Shown: piece by piece, positions 44,076 to 52,717 of the stretch | Position numbering within the stretch: the first letter of the stretch is position 1 | How the letters are laid out: each line of letters starts with the position of its first letter | From: Shimia gijangensis | GTDB taxonomy: Bacteria > Pseudomonadota > Alphaproteobacteria > Rhodobacterales > Rhodobacteraceae | Direction: 5' to 3' | DNA length: 64,000 nt | NCBI RefSeq assembly: GCF_900142085.1 | Contig: NZ_FQZQ01000001.1 | Coordinates: 248,001-312,000 of the forward strand | Notes under the pieces: generated by a model | The model's input: only the letters and a program-made list of their open reading frames with translations | What the model was told of the DNA's origin: nothing | Database searches by the model: none | Program-made: the position numbers and the translations under genes

Positions 44076-44906
44076 ATGAGCAACAAAGTCATTCTCGTTA
44101 TCATGGATGGCGCCGGATACGAGGCTTCCGTCAGCCAGTGTGGATACCTTGAGGGGGCTGTCGAACTGGGGCAGGCGAAACGCTGGAAGATGATCACCGC
44201 AACGCCAAGCCTGTCGGGGCCAATGTATGAGACTATTCATACAGGCCTGTGGCCGCACGAGCATGGCATTGTGTCGAACGAAGGTATGCGCCTGAGTTCC
44301 AGCCCAAACATCTTTTCGCTGGCACGTGCGGCAGGCAAGACCACAGCGGCGGTGGCTCAGTCCTATTATCATGCATTGTATGTGAATCAGCCCTGGGATC
44401 GTTTGCGTTCGGTAGAGCATCACGATGCCGACACAGACATTCAACATGCGCGATTCTATTCGATGGAAGGTTACGGAGCGACCAACGCGATGGCGCCTGC
44501 CGAGATCGACCTTTGTGCCCAGATGACCATTTTGGCTGAAGCGCATGATCCGGATTATCTTTTGCTGCACACCTGCGCCGCTGACACGCTGGGTCATACG
44601 TTTGGCGGCGATAGCGCCGAATATCGTTGGCAGGTCTGGATGATCGACAACGCCCTGTCCCGCGCGATTCCGACATGGCGCGAATTGGGCTATGAAATCA
44701 TTGTGACCGCCGATCATGGCATGAACGCCGAGCGTCACCACGGCGGCATGGAAAAGATCATGCGCGAAGTGCCGTTCTATTACTTTGGTGATGCCACGGA
44801 CTTGCCGTCAGACGGCACTGAACTCACTCAGCTTGGTATTGCATCGACAGTTCTTGGACGCATGGGCGTTGCCCCGGCGACAGGTATGCGGCCCGCATTG
44901 TTCTAA
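44076..44906 (+). CDS. Alkaline-phosphatase-superfamily phosphodiesterase/nucleotide pyrophosphatase-like protein
   Basis: ATG 44076 has AAAGGA upstream; the frame opens earlier without a ribosome site. The 276-residue protein shows metal ligands in VILVIMDGAGYEA (Asp10) and VTADHGMNAERHHGG. A PSLSGPMYETIHTG segment is where the Thr/Ser nucleophile sits in nucleotide pyrophosphatases and phosphonoacetate hydrolases. No signal peptide, so probably cytosolic. It lies 105 bases behind the peptidoglycan-binding gene, probably a separate unit. Substrate unknown. Confidence 0.8.
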   Translation: MSNKVILVIMDGAGYEASVSQCGYLEGAVELGQAKRWKMITATPSLSGPMYETIHTGLWPHEHGIVSNEGMRLSSSPNIFSLARAAGKTTAAVAQSYYHALYVNQPWDRLRSVEHHDADTDIQHARFYSMEGYGATNAMAPAEIDLCAQMTILAEAHDPDYLLLHTCAADTLGHTFGGDSAEYRWQVWMIDNALSRAIPTWRELGYEIIVTADHGMNAERHHGGMEKIMREVPFYYFGDATDLPSDGTELTQLGIASTVLGRMGVAPATGMRPALF

Positions 44907-45278
44907 ATGCAGAACACACTGATGGAGTGCTAAAATTCACACAAATCCAATAAGAATTTGTGCGGTTTTGCCCTGTTCCCAATTTTTTGTTGAGCTTACT
45001 TAAGGTAAGCTCTATCTTAGGTTGCATGCCAGTGAACGAACGTAGGCTTGGTGAACCTCGTTCGATTTTCGAGTTTTCAGTTAACATTCAGAGCAAGTAG
45101 AGCGCGTTTCGGTTTTGTTTTCTTATATTTGAATTGAACCGAAGTGGGTCTACTCGAACAGAGCAGGTCGGCCATTTTCAATGGTGGTTGACCATACGGT
45201 ATCAGCAGTCCCGGAGCTGATGCAGTAATAAAAAGACGCAATAATAAAAACAAAAGTTTGCATTGTGAGGCAAAAAAA
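44907..45278. other. 372-base AT-rich gap with two hairpins before the response regulator
   Basis: No gene is seen. Two inverted repeats stand out. CACAAAT (44940-44946) pairs with ATTTGTG (44956-44962). GAGCTTAC (44992-44999) pairs with GTAAGCTC (45005-45012) around a TTAAG loop. The region must contain the response-regulator promoter; the second hairpin may be an operator or terminator for the upstream gene. Confidence 0.5.
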
Positions 45279-45857
45279 ATGAAAATTTTGATCGTAGATG
45301 ATGAGCCCGACATTCAAGTCCTGCTTACGTTTTTCCTGGAAGCAATGGGGCACACCCAAGTTGTGACAGCAAGTTCTGCTTTCGAGGCATTGAAAATTGT
45401 TGAGTCGTCAGAAATTCCTTTTGATATGTTTATGCTCGACATCCAGATGCCCAACATGTCAGGCATCGAGTTGTGTCAGGTTTTGCGCGCAATGCCAGAG
45501 TATAGGTTCAAACCTATTCTCATGGTGACAGCGATGTCGGACAAGAAATACGTGGATACCGCGTTTGCGGCGGGTGCCACAGACTACCTGAACAAACCAT
45601 TCGATGAGCTTGAGCTAAAGCACAGGTTGGGTTTGGCGGAACGCGCTACTTTTCATGAGCGCCAAGTCGCGAAAGACGCCCAAACAATTTCAGATACACT
45701 GGCCCATGAGCCCCTCGCCAACCCGTACGACTTGTCCAATGCGGTGCCAATTGATGATGTCAACGGCGTCATGCGCGTGCACGCCTTTGAAAGCTATCTT
45801 AAGCATTTGCGTGTCCTTCAATTTCAAAAGACTCATTTTTTTTGTGGTGAATGTTGA
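45279..45857 (+). CDS. Response regulator receiver protein, truncated by a frameshift at a T8 run
   Basis: ATG 45279 follows GTGAGG. Residues 1-120 are a complete receiver domain: MKILIVDDEPDIQ with Asp7/Asp8, phospho-acceptor Asp54 in FMLDIQMPNMSG, Thr84 in MVTAMSD and Lys106 in YLNKPFDE. A linker follows, then the frame ends 13 residues after LRVLQFQ (…KTHFFCGEC). The TGA comes right after a run of eight T (45836-45843), and the next frame continues a coherent second domain. As read, the product is a 192-residue receiver with a damaged output domain. No histidine kinase is adjacent. Confidence 0.85.
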   Translation: MKILIVDDEPDIQVLLTFFLEAMGHTQVVTASSAFEALKIVESSEIPFDMFMLDIQMPNMSGIELCQVLRAMPEYRFKPILMVTAMSDKKYVDTAFAAGATDYLNKPFDELELKHRLGLAERATFHERQVAKDAQTISDTLAHEPLANPYDLSNAVPIDDVNGVMRVHAFESYLKHLRVLQFQKTHFFCGEC

Positions 45858-46227
45858 AAACATCCGGGAAATTCATCAAAGATGCCAAGGGCGTGAATTT
45901 TCCGATCAGGTTGCTGATGTCGCCGAGGCCATTTCAATTGCGTTTTCGTCGGCGACGCCGTTTATCACCTACTTCGGCAATGGCATTTATGCTGTCGCGA
46001 TGGACCACGGGCACGCCTGTTGGGCATCAGATATGGTAGCTGCAATCGACAACGCCATCATTAACCTGAGAATGGCTTACGGGAATGGTGAGTTGGTCAT
46101 GGTTAAGTTGGGTCTCAGAGAAGTTGCAATGCCCACACTGCTTTCGGGTGCGCGCGTATCAGATTTTGTGACCGACTTTATCCTGCATATGAAAACGGAA
46201 CAGATGGCGCACATTGCTGTTGGGTGA
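45844..46227 (+). pseudogene. Out-of-frame C-terminal half of the response regulator (degenerate GGDEF-like)
   Basis: Removing one T from the eight-T run joins the receiver frame to VVNVENIREIHQRCQGRE and continues to a stop at 46227, giving about 315 residues in all. The second half has the spacing of a diguanylate-cyclase fold. VVNVENIREIH sits where GGDEF proteins have their LDxxxFKxIND strand, and YFGNGIYAVAM sits where the GGDEF loop would be, without its catalytic residues. It has no ribosome site of its own. It is either a true pseudogene, a slippage-dependent product or a sequencing error. Confidence 0.65.
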
Positions 46228-46288
46228 TCCCAAAACGGATTGAAAAGCTCTGGCTAATTGCGAAAATATCCTGAGAAGGAAGTTCTGC

Positions 46289-46774
46289 TCAGGGAACGAG
46301 ACCAGTCTCTTTCAGGAGGCCGCGTTTCTTGGCCTCGTAATAATAGCCGCGGGCATACCACTGAACGGCGGTGTCATAATCGCCGTCTGAGACCATCCAT
46401 GCGCCGCGCAGGTATTTCACTGCGTATTTGAGGTTGGTTTCCGCATCCAGCAAATCCATGGGCTGACCGGTGAAGCCCATAGATCGCGCCGTGGCGGGAA
46501 GGATTTGCATCAGCCCATAATAGGGTCGGTTGATGGCATGGGGCCTGTGGGTGCTTTCGCGTATGATAACCTTGTGAACCAAAGGGCGTGGCACCTCGTA
46601 AAGGTCAGCATATTGGTTGATGAGCACGCGGAGTTCGGGGGTCTCATTGGGATAGAGTGGTGGTTCCGGTGGCTGTTGTGCATCACTTTTCCCTCCCGAA
46701 CAGGCGGCAATAAAGGTCAGGGGGATCAGGCACATCACTGTGCGGCGGGTCATATCGTACATTGGTTTGATCAC
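46289..46774 (-). CDS. Lytic transglycosylase (SLT) lipoprotein
   Basis: The 161-residue protein has a lipoprotein signal ending LTFIAAC, then a small SLT/goose-lysozyme-type catalytic domain. The domain has the catalytic Glu in VIIRESTHRPHAI, PYYGLMQILPATARSMGF and a TPR-like ending LKYAVKYLRGAW. It would cleave peptidoglycan glycan strands from the outer membrane. The start is uncertain: GTG 46774, ATG 46762 and ATG 46753 all precede the signal sequence and none has a strong ribosome site. Downstream of it is a short gap to the response-regulator remnant. Confidence 0.87.
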   Translation of the reverse strand: MIKPMYDMTRRTVMCLIPLTFIAACSGGKSDAQQPPEPPLYPNETPELRVLINQYADLYEVPRPLVHKVIIRESTHRPHAINRPYYGLMQILPATARSMGFTGQPMDLLDAETNLKYAVKYLRGAWMVSDGDYDTAVQWYARGYYYEAKKRGLLKETGLVP

Positions 46775-46965
46775 TCGCTAAGGGGCACCTTCAGAAGGTT
46801 ACTGCGCCAGACCACAGAAGGCGAACCCCAAGGCGGTGAATGGTGTTTCTGCGTGGATTTTGGGCAGAACCCTGCCGAAGAGGTTGGGAACGAAGAGATC
46901 GGCGCGACGAGGGCCTGAAAACCATCTCTTACGGTAGGATCAAAACCATTTTGGGAAGAGGGCGA

Positions 46966-47040
46966 TGGTGCTGTGAGGGAGGATTGAACTCCCGACCTCA
47001 CCCTTACCAAGGGTGCGCTCTACCACTGAGCTACCACAGC
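46966..47040 (-). tRNA. tRNA-Thr (anticodon GGT)
   Basis: On the minus strand the acceptor stem GCTGTGG pairs with TCACAGC, the D stem GCTC pairs with GAGC, the anticodon stem CACCC pairs with GGGTG around loop TTGGTAA, and the T stem GGGAG pairs with CTCCC around TTCAATC. The 3' ACCA is encoded. All stems are complete (one G-U in the acceptor stem). Confidence 0.97.
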
Positions 47041-47128
47041 ATCTGTCGTGGCGCGGGATTTAGACTTAAAGTACCGACCATGCAACCCCAATCTGGACCC
47101 TTTTTTCCGGCTCATGTAAGGAATGGGT

Positions 47129-47293
47129 ATGCAAAGCAATTCGCACTCCAATAAACAAAAGCCGAAACCGCTCACAAGGGATGAGCGGCTCAAGGCTGCG
47201 CTTAAGGCAAATATGGGTCGTCGCAAGGCTCAGGCAAAGGCCAGATCAGCGCAGGATGAGACGACAAAAGCCGGCGAAAAAGACAAAGGTTAG
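47129..47293 (+). CDS. Small basic protein (54 aa) upstream of murA
   Basis: ATG 47129 has AAGGA six bases upstream, and the 54 codons end in TAG five bases before murA. The product is very basic ([20 protein letters not shown] in its middle) with a charged, Ala/Lys/Glu-rich tail and no hydrophobic segment. It is predicted to be one long helix. The good ribosome site, the base pattern and tight coupling to murA argue for a real gene. Function unknown; nucleic-acid or ribosome binding would fit the charge. Confidence 0.7.
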   Translation: MQSNSHSNKQKPKPLTRDERLKAALKANMGRRKAQAKARSAQDETTKAGEKDKG

Positions 47294-47298
47294 AGCAG

Positions 47299-48564
47299 AT
47301 GGATTCGATTATCGTGCGCGGCAATGGCCCGCTTAAGGGCCAGATTCCGATTGCAGGGGCTAAAAACGCCTGCCTGACACTGATGCCAGCAACGTTGCTC
47401 AGCGAAGAACCGCTGACGCTGACCAATGCGCCGCGTCTGTCAGACATCGCAACCATGACCGAATTGTTGTCGTCACTGGGAGCCGAAGTCAGCAGCTTGC
47501 AGGATGGCAAAGTGCAGGCGATGTCGTCGCACAACATCAACAACCACGTGGCCGAATATGACATCGTGCGTAAAATGCGTGCCTCGAACCTTGTGCTGGG
47601 GCCGATGCTGGCGCGTCTTGGCCATGCGGTTGTATCACTGCCCGGAGGCTGCGCGATTGGGGCGCGGCCGATGGATTTGCACATTCACGGGCTCGAGGCG
47701 CTGGGCGCTGAGATTGAGCTGAAGGATGGCTATCTGCATGCCAAAGTCCCAGGTGGATTTAAGGGCGCTGAAATCAACCTTGCGTTTGCCTCGGTGGGCG
47801 CCACGGAAAATATTCTGATGGCATCCACGCTGGCCAAAGGCACAACCATCATCAACAACGCCGCACGCGAGCCTGAAATTGTCGACCTTGCCACCTGCCT
47901 GCGCGCCATGGGTGCACAGATCGAAGGTGATGGCACCAGCCGCATCGAAGTGCAGGGCGTGGACCGCCTGCATGGTGCGACCCATCCGGTTGTGACCGAT
48001 CGGATCGAATTGGGCACCTACATGCTGGCACCGGCCATCTGCGGCGGCGAAGTGGAATGTCTGGGTGGGCGCATTGAGCTTGTGGGTGCGTTCTGTGAAA
48101 AGCTGGACGAAGCAGGTATTCATGTTGAAGAAACCGCCAAGGGCCTGAAAGTGTCGCGCAAGAATGGTCGTGTGAGGGCCGTGGACGTCACAACCGAACC
48201 CTTCCCCGGTTTCCCAACCGATTTGCAAGCGCAGATGATGGCGTTGATGTGCACGGCCGAAGGCACGTCGGTGCTGGAAGAAAAGATTTTTGAGAACCGG
48301 TTTATGCATGCGCCCGAATTGATCCGCATGGGCGCAGAGATTGAAGTGCATGGTGGTACAGCCACGGTCACCGGGGTCGAGCGCCTTAAAGGGGCGCCGG
48401 TTATGGCGACAGATTTGCGCGCGTCAGTGTCGTTGATTCTTGCTGCGATGGCGGCCGAAGGCGAAACCATCGTGAACCGGGTCTATCATCTGGACCGCGG
48501 TTATGAGCGGGTCGAAGAGAAACTGGGCAATCTTGGCGCCCATATTGAACGGGTCAAAGCCTGA
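47299..48564 (+). CDS. murA: UDP-N-acetylglucosamine 1-carboxyvinyltransferase
   Basis: First committed step of peptidoglycan synthesis: transfers enolpyruvate from PEP to UDP-GlcNAc; target of fosfomycin. The 421-residue protein begins [23 protein letters not shown] and has the catalytic Cys118 in [11 protein letters not shown], Lys22, and [15 protein letters not shown] near residue 333. Cys at this position predicts fosfomycin sensitivity of the enzyme. It overlaps the DUF2948 gene as TGATG. Confidence 0.97.
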   Translation: MDSIIVRGNGPLKGQIPIAGAKNACLTLMPATLLSEEPLTLTNAPRLSDIATMTELLSSLGAEVSSLQDGKVQAMSSHNINNHVAEYDIVRKMRASNLVLGPMLARLGHAVVSLPGGCAIGARPMDLHIHGLEALGAEIELKDGYLHAKVPGGFKGAEINLAFASVGATENILMASTLAKGTTIINNAAREPEIVDLATCLRAMGAQIEGDGTSRIEVQGVDRLHGATHPVVTDRIELGTYMLAPAICGGEVECLGGRIELVGAFCEKLDEAGIHVEETAKGLKVSRKNGRVRAVDVTTEPFPGFPTDLQAQMMALMCTAEGTSVLEEKIFENRFMHAPELIRMGAEIEVHGGTATVTGVERLKGAPVMATDLRASVSLILAAMAAEGETIVNRVYHLDRGYERVEEKLGNLGAHIERVKA

Positions 48565-49046
48565 TGACACAGAATGATGCAACTTTTGAAGATGGGGCAG
48601 AACAGCCGCTGAACCTTGGGGCCTTGGACGCTGAGGACCTGCAGGTCCTGTCTTCGCTGGCACAGGATGCGGTTTTTCCAATCACGGAAATGCGCTGGCT
48701 GGCGGCAGAACGTCGCTTTGCGGTGTTGGTGAACCGGTTCCGTTGGGAAGATGCGGAGGCCGCGAAACTGCGCGGTCGCAATGTCGAGCGTGTGCAATCA
48801 TTGTTGGTTGTCGACAACGTTTTGCAGGTGGCTTCACAGGGGGTGGATCGGTCGGACAAAGACATGATTATGTCCTTGCTGTCGGTTGAATTTGAAGCCG
48901 GGGACGATGCTGCTGGTGACGTTCTTTTGACCCTTGCCGGAGACGGCGTGATCCGCCTGACTGTTGAGGCGCTGGAAGTCACTTTGAAGGACGTCACGCG
49001 CCCCTATCTGGCACCCTCAGGTCACGTGCCGGATCACGGTACATAA
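48564..49046 (+). CDS. DUF2948 family protein
   Basis: The 160-residue protein contains FPITEMRWLAAERRFAVLVNRFRW and a mostly beta C-terminal half (GVIRLTVEALEVTLKDVTRPY). This is the DUF2948 family of alphaproteobacteria, typically next to murA and hisD as here. No signal peptide. Function unknown. It is translationally coupled to murA. Confidence 0.83.
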   Translation: MTQNDATFEDGAEQPLNLGALDAEDLQVLSSLAQDAVFPITEMRWLAAERRFAVLVNRFRWEDAEAAKLRGRNVERVQSLLVVDNVLQVASQGVDRSDKDMIMSLLSVEFEAGDDAAGDVLLTLAGDGVIRLTVEALEVTLKDVTRPYLAPSGHVPDHGT

Positions 49047-49061
49047 AGGGGCTTTGCCCCT
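49047..49061. terminator. Short hairpin after the DUF2948 gene
   Basis: AGGGGC-TTT-GCCCCT is a perfect six-pair stem directly behind the DUF2948 stop. It has no T run, so termination is uncertain. Confidence 0.4.
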
Positions 49062-49095
49062 CACGTTGCCTTTGCGCTGCAAAGACAACGCTCAC

Positions 49096-49121
49096 CCCAG
49101 GATACTTGAGCCAGATGATGC
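49096..49121 (+). repeat. Dispersed intergenic motif, copy 2
   Basis: CCCAGGATACTTGAGCC then AGATGATGC, in the 148-base gap before hisD, matches the minus-strand motif at 21092-21116. Its origin and role are unknown. Confidence 0.4.
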
Positions 49122-49194
49122 TTGGAGCCTGCGACTGTAGCAGGGGTTGAGCCCTTTGGGGATGGGCGGTATTGAGCGACCAAAGGAGAGCCTC

Positions 49195-50496
49195 ATGCCG
49201 CAGTTTCTGGACGCCAGTGCCGCCGATTTTGAAGATCGTTTTGTTGCCTTGTTGGGTGCCAAACGCGAAGACAGTCCGGATGTGGATGCCGTTGTGGCAG
49301 GCATCATCGAAGATGTGCGGGCGCGTGGCGATGCGGCGGTGATCGAACTGACCGCCAAATTTGACCGGCTTGATTTGACGCCACAGACGCTGGCCTTTTC
49401 TGACGTCGAGATTGACGAATACTGCGCCAAAGTCAGCGATAGTGACCGTGCGGCGCTGGAACTCGCGGCGGAGCGTATCCGCGCCTATCACGCACGCCAG
49501 ATTCCACAGGATGACAGCTGGACAGATGACAACGGCGCCACGTTGGGATGGCGTTGGACGCCTGTGTCCGCTGCCGGGTTGTATGTGCCGGGTGGCTTGG
49601 CGTCTTATCCGTCGTCCGTATTGATGAATGCTATTCCCGCCAAGGTGGCCGGGGTTGAGCGTTTGGCAGTGGTGGTGCCCACACCGGACGGTGTGGCCAA
49701 TCCGCTGGTGCTGCTGGCCGCCAGGCTGGCAGGTGTAGACGAAGTTTACCGCATCGGAGGCGCGCAGGCCGTTGCCGCCTTGGCTTATGGCACTGACACT
49801 ATTGCGCCGGTCGATAAGATCACCGGGCCGGGAAATGCCTTTGTGGCCGCTGCCAAGCGGCGGGTTTTTGGCAAGGTGGGCATCGACATGATCGCGGGCC
49901 CATCGGAAATTCTGGTGATAGCTGACAAAGACAACAACCCGGATTGGATCGCGTTGGATCTGTTGTCACAGGCCGAGCACGACGAAAGCGCGCAATCGAT
50001 TCTGGTCACGAATGACGCGGCATTTGGACAGTCCGTGGCAGACGCCGTGGACAAACGTCTTGAGACCCTTGAACGCCGCGCCATCGCGGGGCCAAGCTGG
50101 CGGGACTATGGCGCTGTGATTACTGTATCTGATTTGGATGCGGCGGTGGCCCTGTCAAACCGGGTGGCGCCCGAGCACCTTGAGCTGTGTGTCGCGGATC
50201 CGGATGCTTTGGCTGAAAAAATCACCCATGCCGGGGCTATTTTTCTGGGCCAATACACGCCCGAGGCCATTGGCGATTATGTCGGTGGGCCCAACCACGT
50301 GTTGCCGACCGCGCGCTCTGCCCGGTTCTCGTCTGGTTTAAGTGTGATGGATTTCGTCAAACGCACGACCCTGTCGAAAATGACGCCCGAAGCATTGCGC
50401 GCAATTGGCCCGGCGGCGGAAGCACTGGCGATCAGTGAAAGTCTTGAGGCGCATGGATTGTCGGTGCGCGCGCGCCTTGACGCATTGAACGATTAG
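49195..50496 (+). CDS. hisD: Histidinol dehydrogenase
   Basis: Last two steps of histidine synthesis, oxidising L-histidinol to histidine with zinc and NAD. ATG 49195 has AAAGGAGAG upstream and gives 433 residues; an earlier in-frame start lacks this. Motifs include GLYVPGGLASYPSSVLMN, IGGAQAVAALAYGT, ITGPGN, AGPSEI, LLSQAEHDESAQ and APEHLEL with metal and catalytic Glu/His residues. A 148-base gap with small hairpins separates it from DUF2948. Confidence 0.97.
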   Translation: MPQFLDASAADFEDRFVALLGAKREDSPDVDAVVAGIIEDVRARGDAAVIELTAKFDRLDLTPQTLAFSDVEIDEYCAKVSDSDRAALELAAERIRAYHARQIPQDDSWTDDNGATLGWRWTPVSAAGLYVPGGLASYPSSVLMNAIPAKVAGVERLAVVVPTPDGVANPLVLLAARLAGVDEVYRIGGAQAVAALAYGTDTIAPVDKITGPGNAFVAAAKRRVFGKVGIDMIAGPSEILVIADKDNNPDWIALDLLSQAEHDESAQSILVTNDAAFGQSVADAVDKRLETLERRAIAGPSWRDYGAVITVSDLDAAVALSNRVAPEHLELCVADPDALAEKITHAGAIFLGQYTPEAIGDYVGGPNHVLPTARSARFSSGLSVMDFVKRTTLSKMTPEALRAIGPAAEALAISESLEAHGLSVRARLDALND

Positions 50497-50574
50497 GCGG
50501 GCTTGCATCACCGCATTGCCCCGCTCGCTCTGATCCGCTAACCATGTCAGCAATTCGCAGCGAGTAAGAAACCT

Positions 50575-51054
50575 ATGTCCCGCATCAGCAAGATCGAGAT
50601 TGACGACCGCAATCTCCCGCCCCCCACGCCCGAAATCGAACAGGAACGCAAAGTCGCGATGTTCGACCTTTTGGAAGAGAACAGCTTTGATCTGCCTAAA
50701 CGGGACGATCGAGACGTGCCAGAAGGGCCATTCGAGGTCGAATTGTCGATTCGTGAAAAGCGGTTGGTGTTTGATGTTGCGTCTGAGGGTGGGGACAAGG
50801 CGGCGGAATTCCATCTGTCCCTGTCACCGTTTCGGCAGGTGGTGAAAGATTACTGGGCGATCTGCAAAAGCTATTTTGATGCGGTGAAAACCATGCCGCC
50901 CAGCCAGATTGAAACCATCGATATGGCCCGGCGCGGTATTCACAACGAAGGTGCGCGTATCCTTGGTGAACGGCTCGAGGGTAAAGCGGACGTCGACCAC
51001 GACACCGCGCGTCGTCTGTTCACTTTGATCTGTGTCCTGCACTTCGGAGGTTGA
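50575..51054 (+). CDS. UPF0262 family protein
   Basis: The 159-residue cytosolic protein begins MSRISKIEIDDRNLPPPTPEIEQER and contains FHLSLSPFRQVVKDYWAICKSYFDAV, characteristic of the alphaproteobacterial UPF0262 family usually found behind hisD. It ends DTARRLFTLICVLHFGG. Function unknown. It overlaps the following phosphatase gene by one base, so they are coupled. Confidence 0.85.
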   Translation: MSRISKIEIDDRNLPPPTPEIEQERKVAMFDLLEENSFDLPKRDDRDVPEGPFEVELSIREKRLVFDVASEGGDKAAEFHLSLSPFRQVVKDYWAICKSYFDAVKTMPPSQIETIDMARRGIHNEGARILGERLEGKADVDHDTARRLFTLICVLHFGG

Positions 51055-51515
51055 TGCGTTTGGCTGTCGACCTTCCTCAATCGGTATTGTTTTGCTGCGA
51101 TCATAATGCAGTACGCTCACCGATGGCCGAGGGCATTATGAAACAGTTTTACGGCTCGGACACCTATGTGCAGTCGGCGGGGATCAAAAACGATCTTGAG
51201 ATTGATGGCTTTGCTATTGCGGTCTGTCAGGAGTTGGGTGTGGAGCTGTCCCGCCATCGTTCGCGCAGCTTTGACGAGATGGAAAAGTGGGGCGATCAGC
51301 TGTCATCCTTTGATCTGGTGGTGGCCCTGACGCCTGCGTCGCGCCGCGAAGTCAAAGATCTGACACGTTATTATCATCTGGACGTTGAATACTGGCCAAT
51401 TTCGGACCCTTGTGGGCTTGGCGAAAGCCGCGACATGCGCCTTGAGGCCTATCGCCAATCGCGTGATGAAATCATTGCCAAGCTGACCGAACGCTGGGGC
51501 GACCCGCGCAGCTGA
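51054..51515 (+). CDS. Low-molecular-weight protein tyrosine phosphatase-like protein
   Basis: ATG 51054, with CGGAGG upstream, is used; a TTG one codon earlier is possible. The 153-residue protein has the phosphate-binding loop CDHNAVR (Cys15 to Arg21, C-x5-R) followed by SPMAEG, the arrangement of LMW phosphatases and arsenate reductases. An Asp-rich acid loop could be SDPCG (YWPISDPCGLGES). The exact substrate is unknown. It is always a neighbour of UPF0262 in relatives I recall. Confidence 0.82.
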   Translation: MRLAVDLPQSVLFCCDHNAVRSPMAEGIMKQFYGSDTYVQSAGIKNDLEIDGFAIAVCQELGVELSRHRSRSFDEMEKWGDQLSSFDLVVALTPASRREVKDLTRYYHLDVEYWPISDPCGLGESRDMRLEAYRQSRDEIIAKLTERWGDPRS

Positions 51516-51585
51516 TCGTTTAGGCAGGTGGGCGCGTCGATTGCCCCTCTGGTCTCTGACGAAAAAGACGCTTAAATAGCGCGGG

Positions 51586-52419
51586 ATGAGATTTCTACAG
51601 AAAGTGACGCAGATGATCGGCAAAGGTCGCCAGACCCGTGATGGGATCCGGATTTACGAAGAGGCAGACTATGCCGGAATGCATGTGGCTGGCGCACTCG
51701 CCGCGCGTATTCTGGATGAGATTGCCGAGCACGTGTTTCCCGGACAAACCACTGGTGAGCTGGACCGGCTGATCGAAGAAAAGGTTGATGCTGCAGGGGC
51801 CAAGTCGGCCACCATTGGCTATCGTGGCTACAAACACGCCAGCTGTATCAGCGTGAACCACGTGGTTTGTCACGGCATTCCCGGCGACAAAAAGCTGAAA
51901 GATGGCGATATCCTGAACATTGACGTCACGGTGATTGTGGACGGATGGTTTGGCGACACCAGCCGCATGTATGTAGCTGGCACGCTGAACCGTAAAACCG
52001 AACGGCTGATCCAGGTGACGCATGATTCCCTGATGCTGGGGATCGAAGCGGTCAAACCGGGCAATACTTTTGGTGATATTGGCCATGCCATCCAGACCTA
52101 TGTTGAAAGTCACCGCATGAGCGTCGTGCGTGATTTCTGTGGGCATGGGCTGGGGCAGGTGTTTCACTCACCGCCAAATGTTTTGCACTACGGGCGCCCC
52201 GGAACCGGTGCGACACTGGAAGAGGGCATGTTCTTTACCATCGAGCCGATGGTCAATCTTGGACGTCCCGAGACCAAAGTTCTGGCGGATGACTGGACGG
52301 CTGTTACGCGCGACAAATCGCTGAGCGCGCAGTTTGAGCATTCTGTTGGTGTGACGGCGACGGGTGTGGAAATCTTCACCTTGTCACCTGCAGGTAAATT
52401 CCACCCGACCTGGGGTTAA
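51586..52419 (+). CDS. map: Type I methionine aminopeptidase
   Basis: Removes the N-terminal Met after deformylation. The 277-residue protein has the pita-bread motifs: CISVNHVVCHGIPGDKKL with the conserved His, DILNIDVTVIVDGWFGDTSR with two metal Asp, GHGLGQVFHSPPNV with a metal His, MFFTIEPMV and FEHSVGVT with the metal Glu residues. Alternative start at 51613 (MIGKGRQTRDGIRI) is possible. Functionally related to the deformylase cluster but not near it. Confidence 0.95.
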   Translation: MRFLQKVTQMIGKGRQTRDGIRIYEEADYAGMHVAGALAARILDEIAEHVFPGQTTGELDRLIEEKVDAAGAKSATIGYRGYKHASCISVNHVVCHGIPGDKKLKDGDILNIDVTVIVDGWFGDTSRMYVAGTLNRKTERLIQVTHDSLMLGIEAVKPGNTFGDIGHAIQTYVESHRMSVVRDFCGHGLGQVFHSPPNVLHYGRPGTGATLEEGMFFTIEPMVNLGRPETKVLADDWTAVTRDKSLSAQFEHSVGVTATGVEIFTLSPAGKFHPTWG

Positions 52420-52519
52420 TCGCCTTCAAATTTTAAAAGAACTGAAAGCGGCGCCCCTTTGGGTGACGGCGAGATTTGCGATGTGAAGTCACCGAATCTG
52501 GTGCGGATAGCGCCAAAGC

Positions 52520-52533
52520 TTCCCTTGGGGGAA
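52520..52533 (+). terminator. Possible hairpin terminator after map
   Basis: TTCCC-TTGG-GGGAA forms a five-pair stem followed by ACTTTTGTTGTTTTT. The stem is short but the T-rich tail fits a rho-independent terminator for map. Confidence 0.45.
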
Positions 52534-52717
52534 ACTTTTGTTGTTTTTCCCACACGGTCAATTTTTTGAGAATAATTTCAATATGATAATGGGTTAGATC
52601 ACATTGCATCCAATTTGAGAACCGTTTGCAACTACGGAGGTGGCCACATATATAAAAGCCACGCCTCGGTGCAACCGCGCCGTTCTGACGTTACTCAATA
52701 AAAAGGAGGCTCGCGCG

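Noticed and set aside
45655-46227. Separate plus-strand gene of 190 codons
   Set aside because: Its first 60 codons are out-of-frame receiver-linker sequence and it has no ribosome site; the meaningful part is the continuation of the response regulator after the T8 run.
46775-46965. Possible small gene between the lytic transglycosylase and tRNA-Thr
   Set aside because: Open frames here read as Ser/Pro-rich nonsense without a ribosome site; probably only promoter or tRNA flanking sequence.
46966-47040. tRNA-Thr as an integration site of a mobile element
   Set aside because: No integrase, no direct repeat of the tRNA 3' end and no compositional change were seen nearby.
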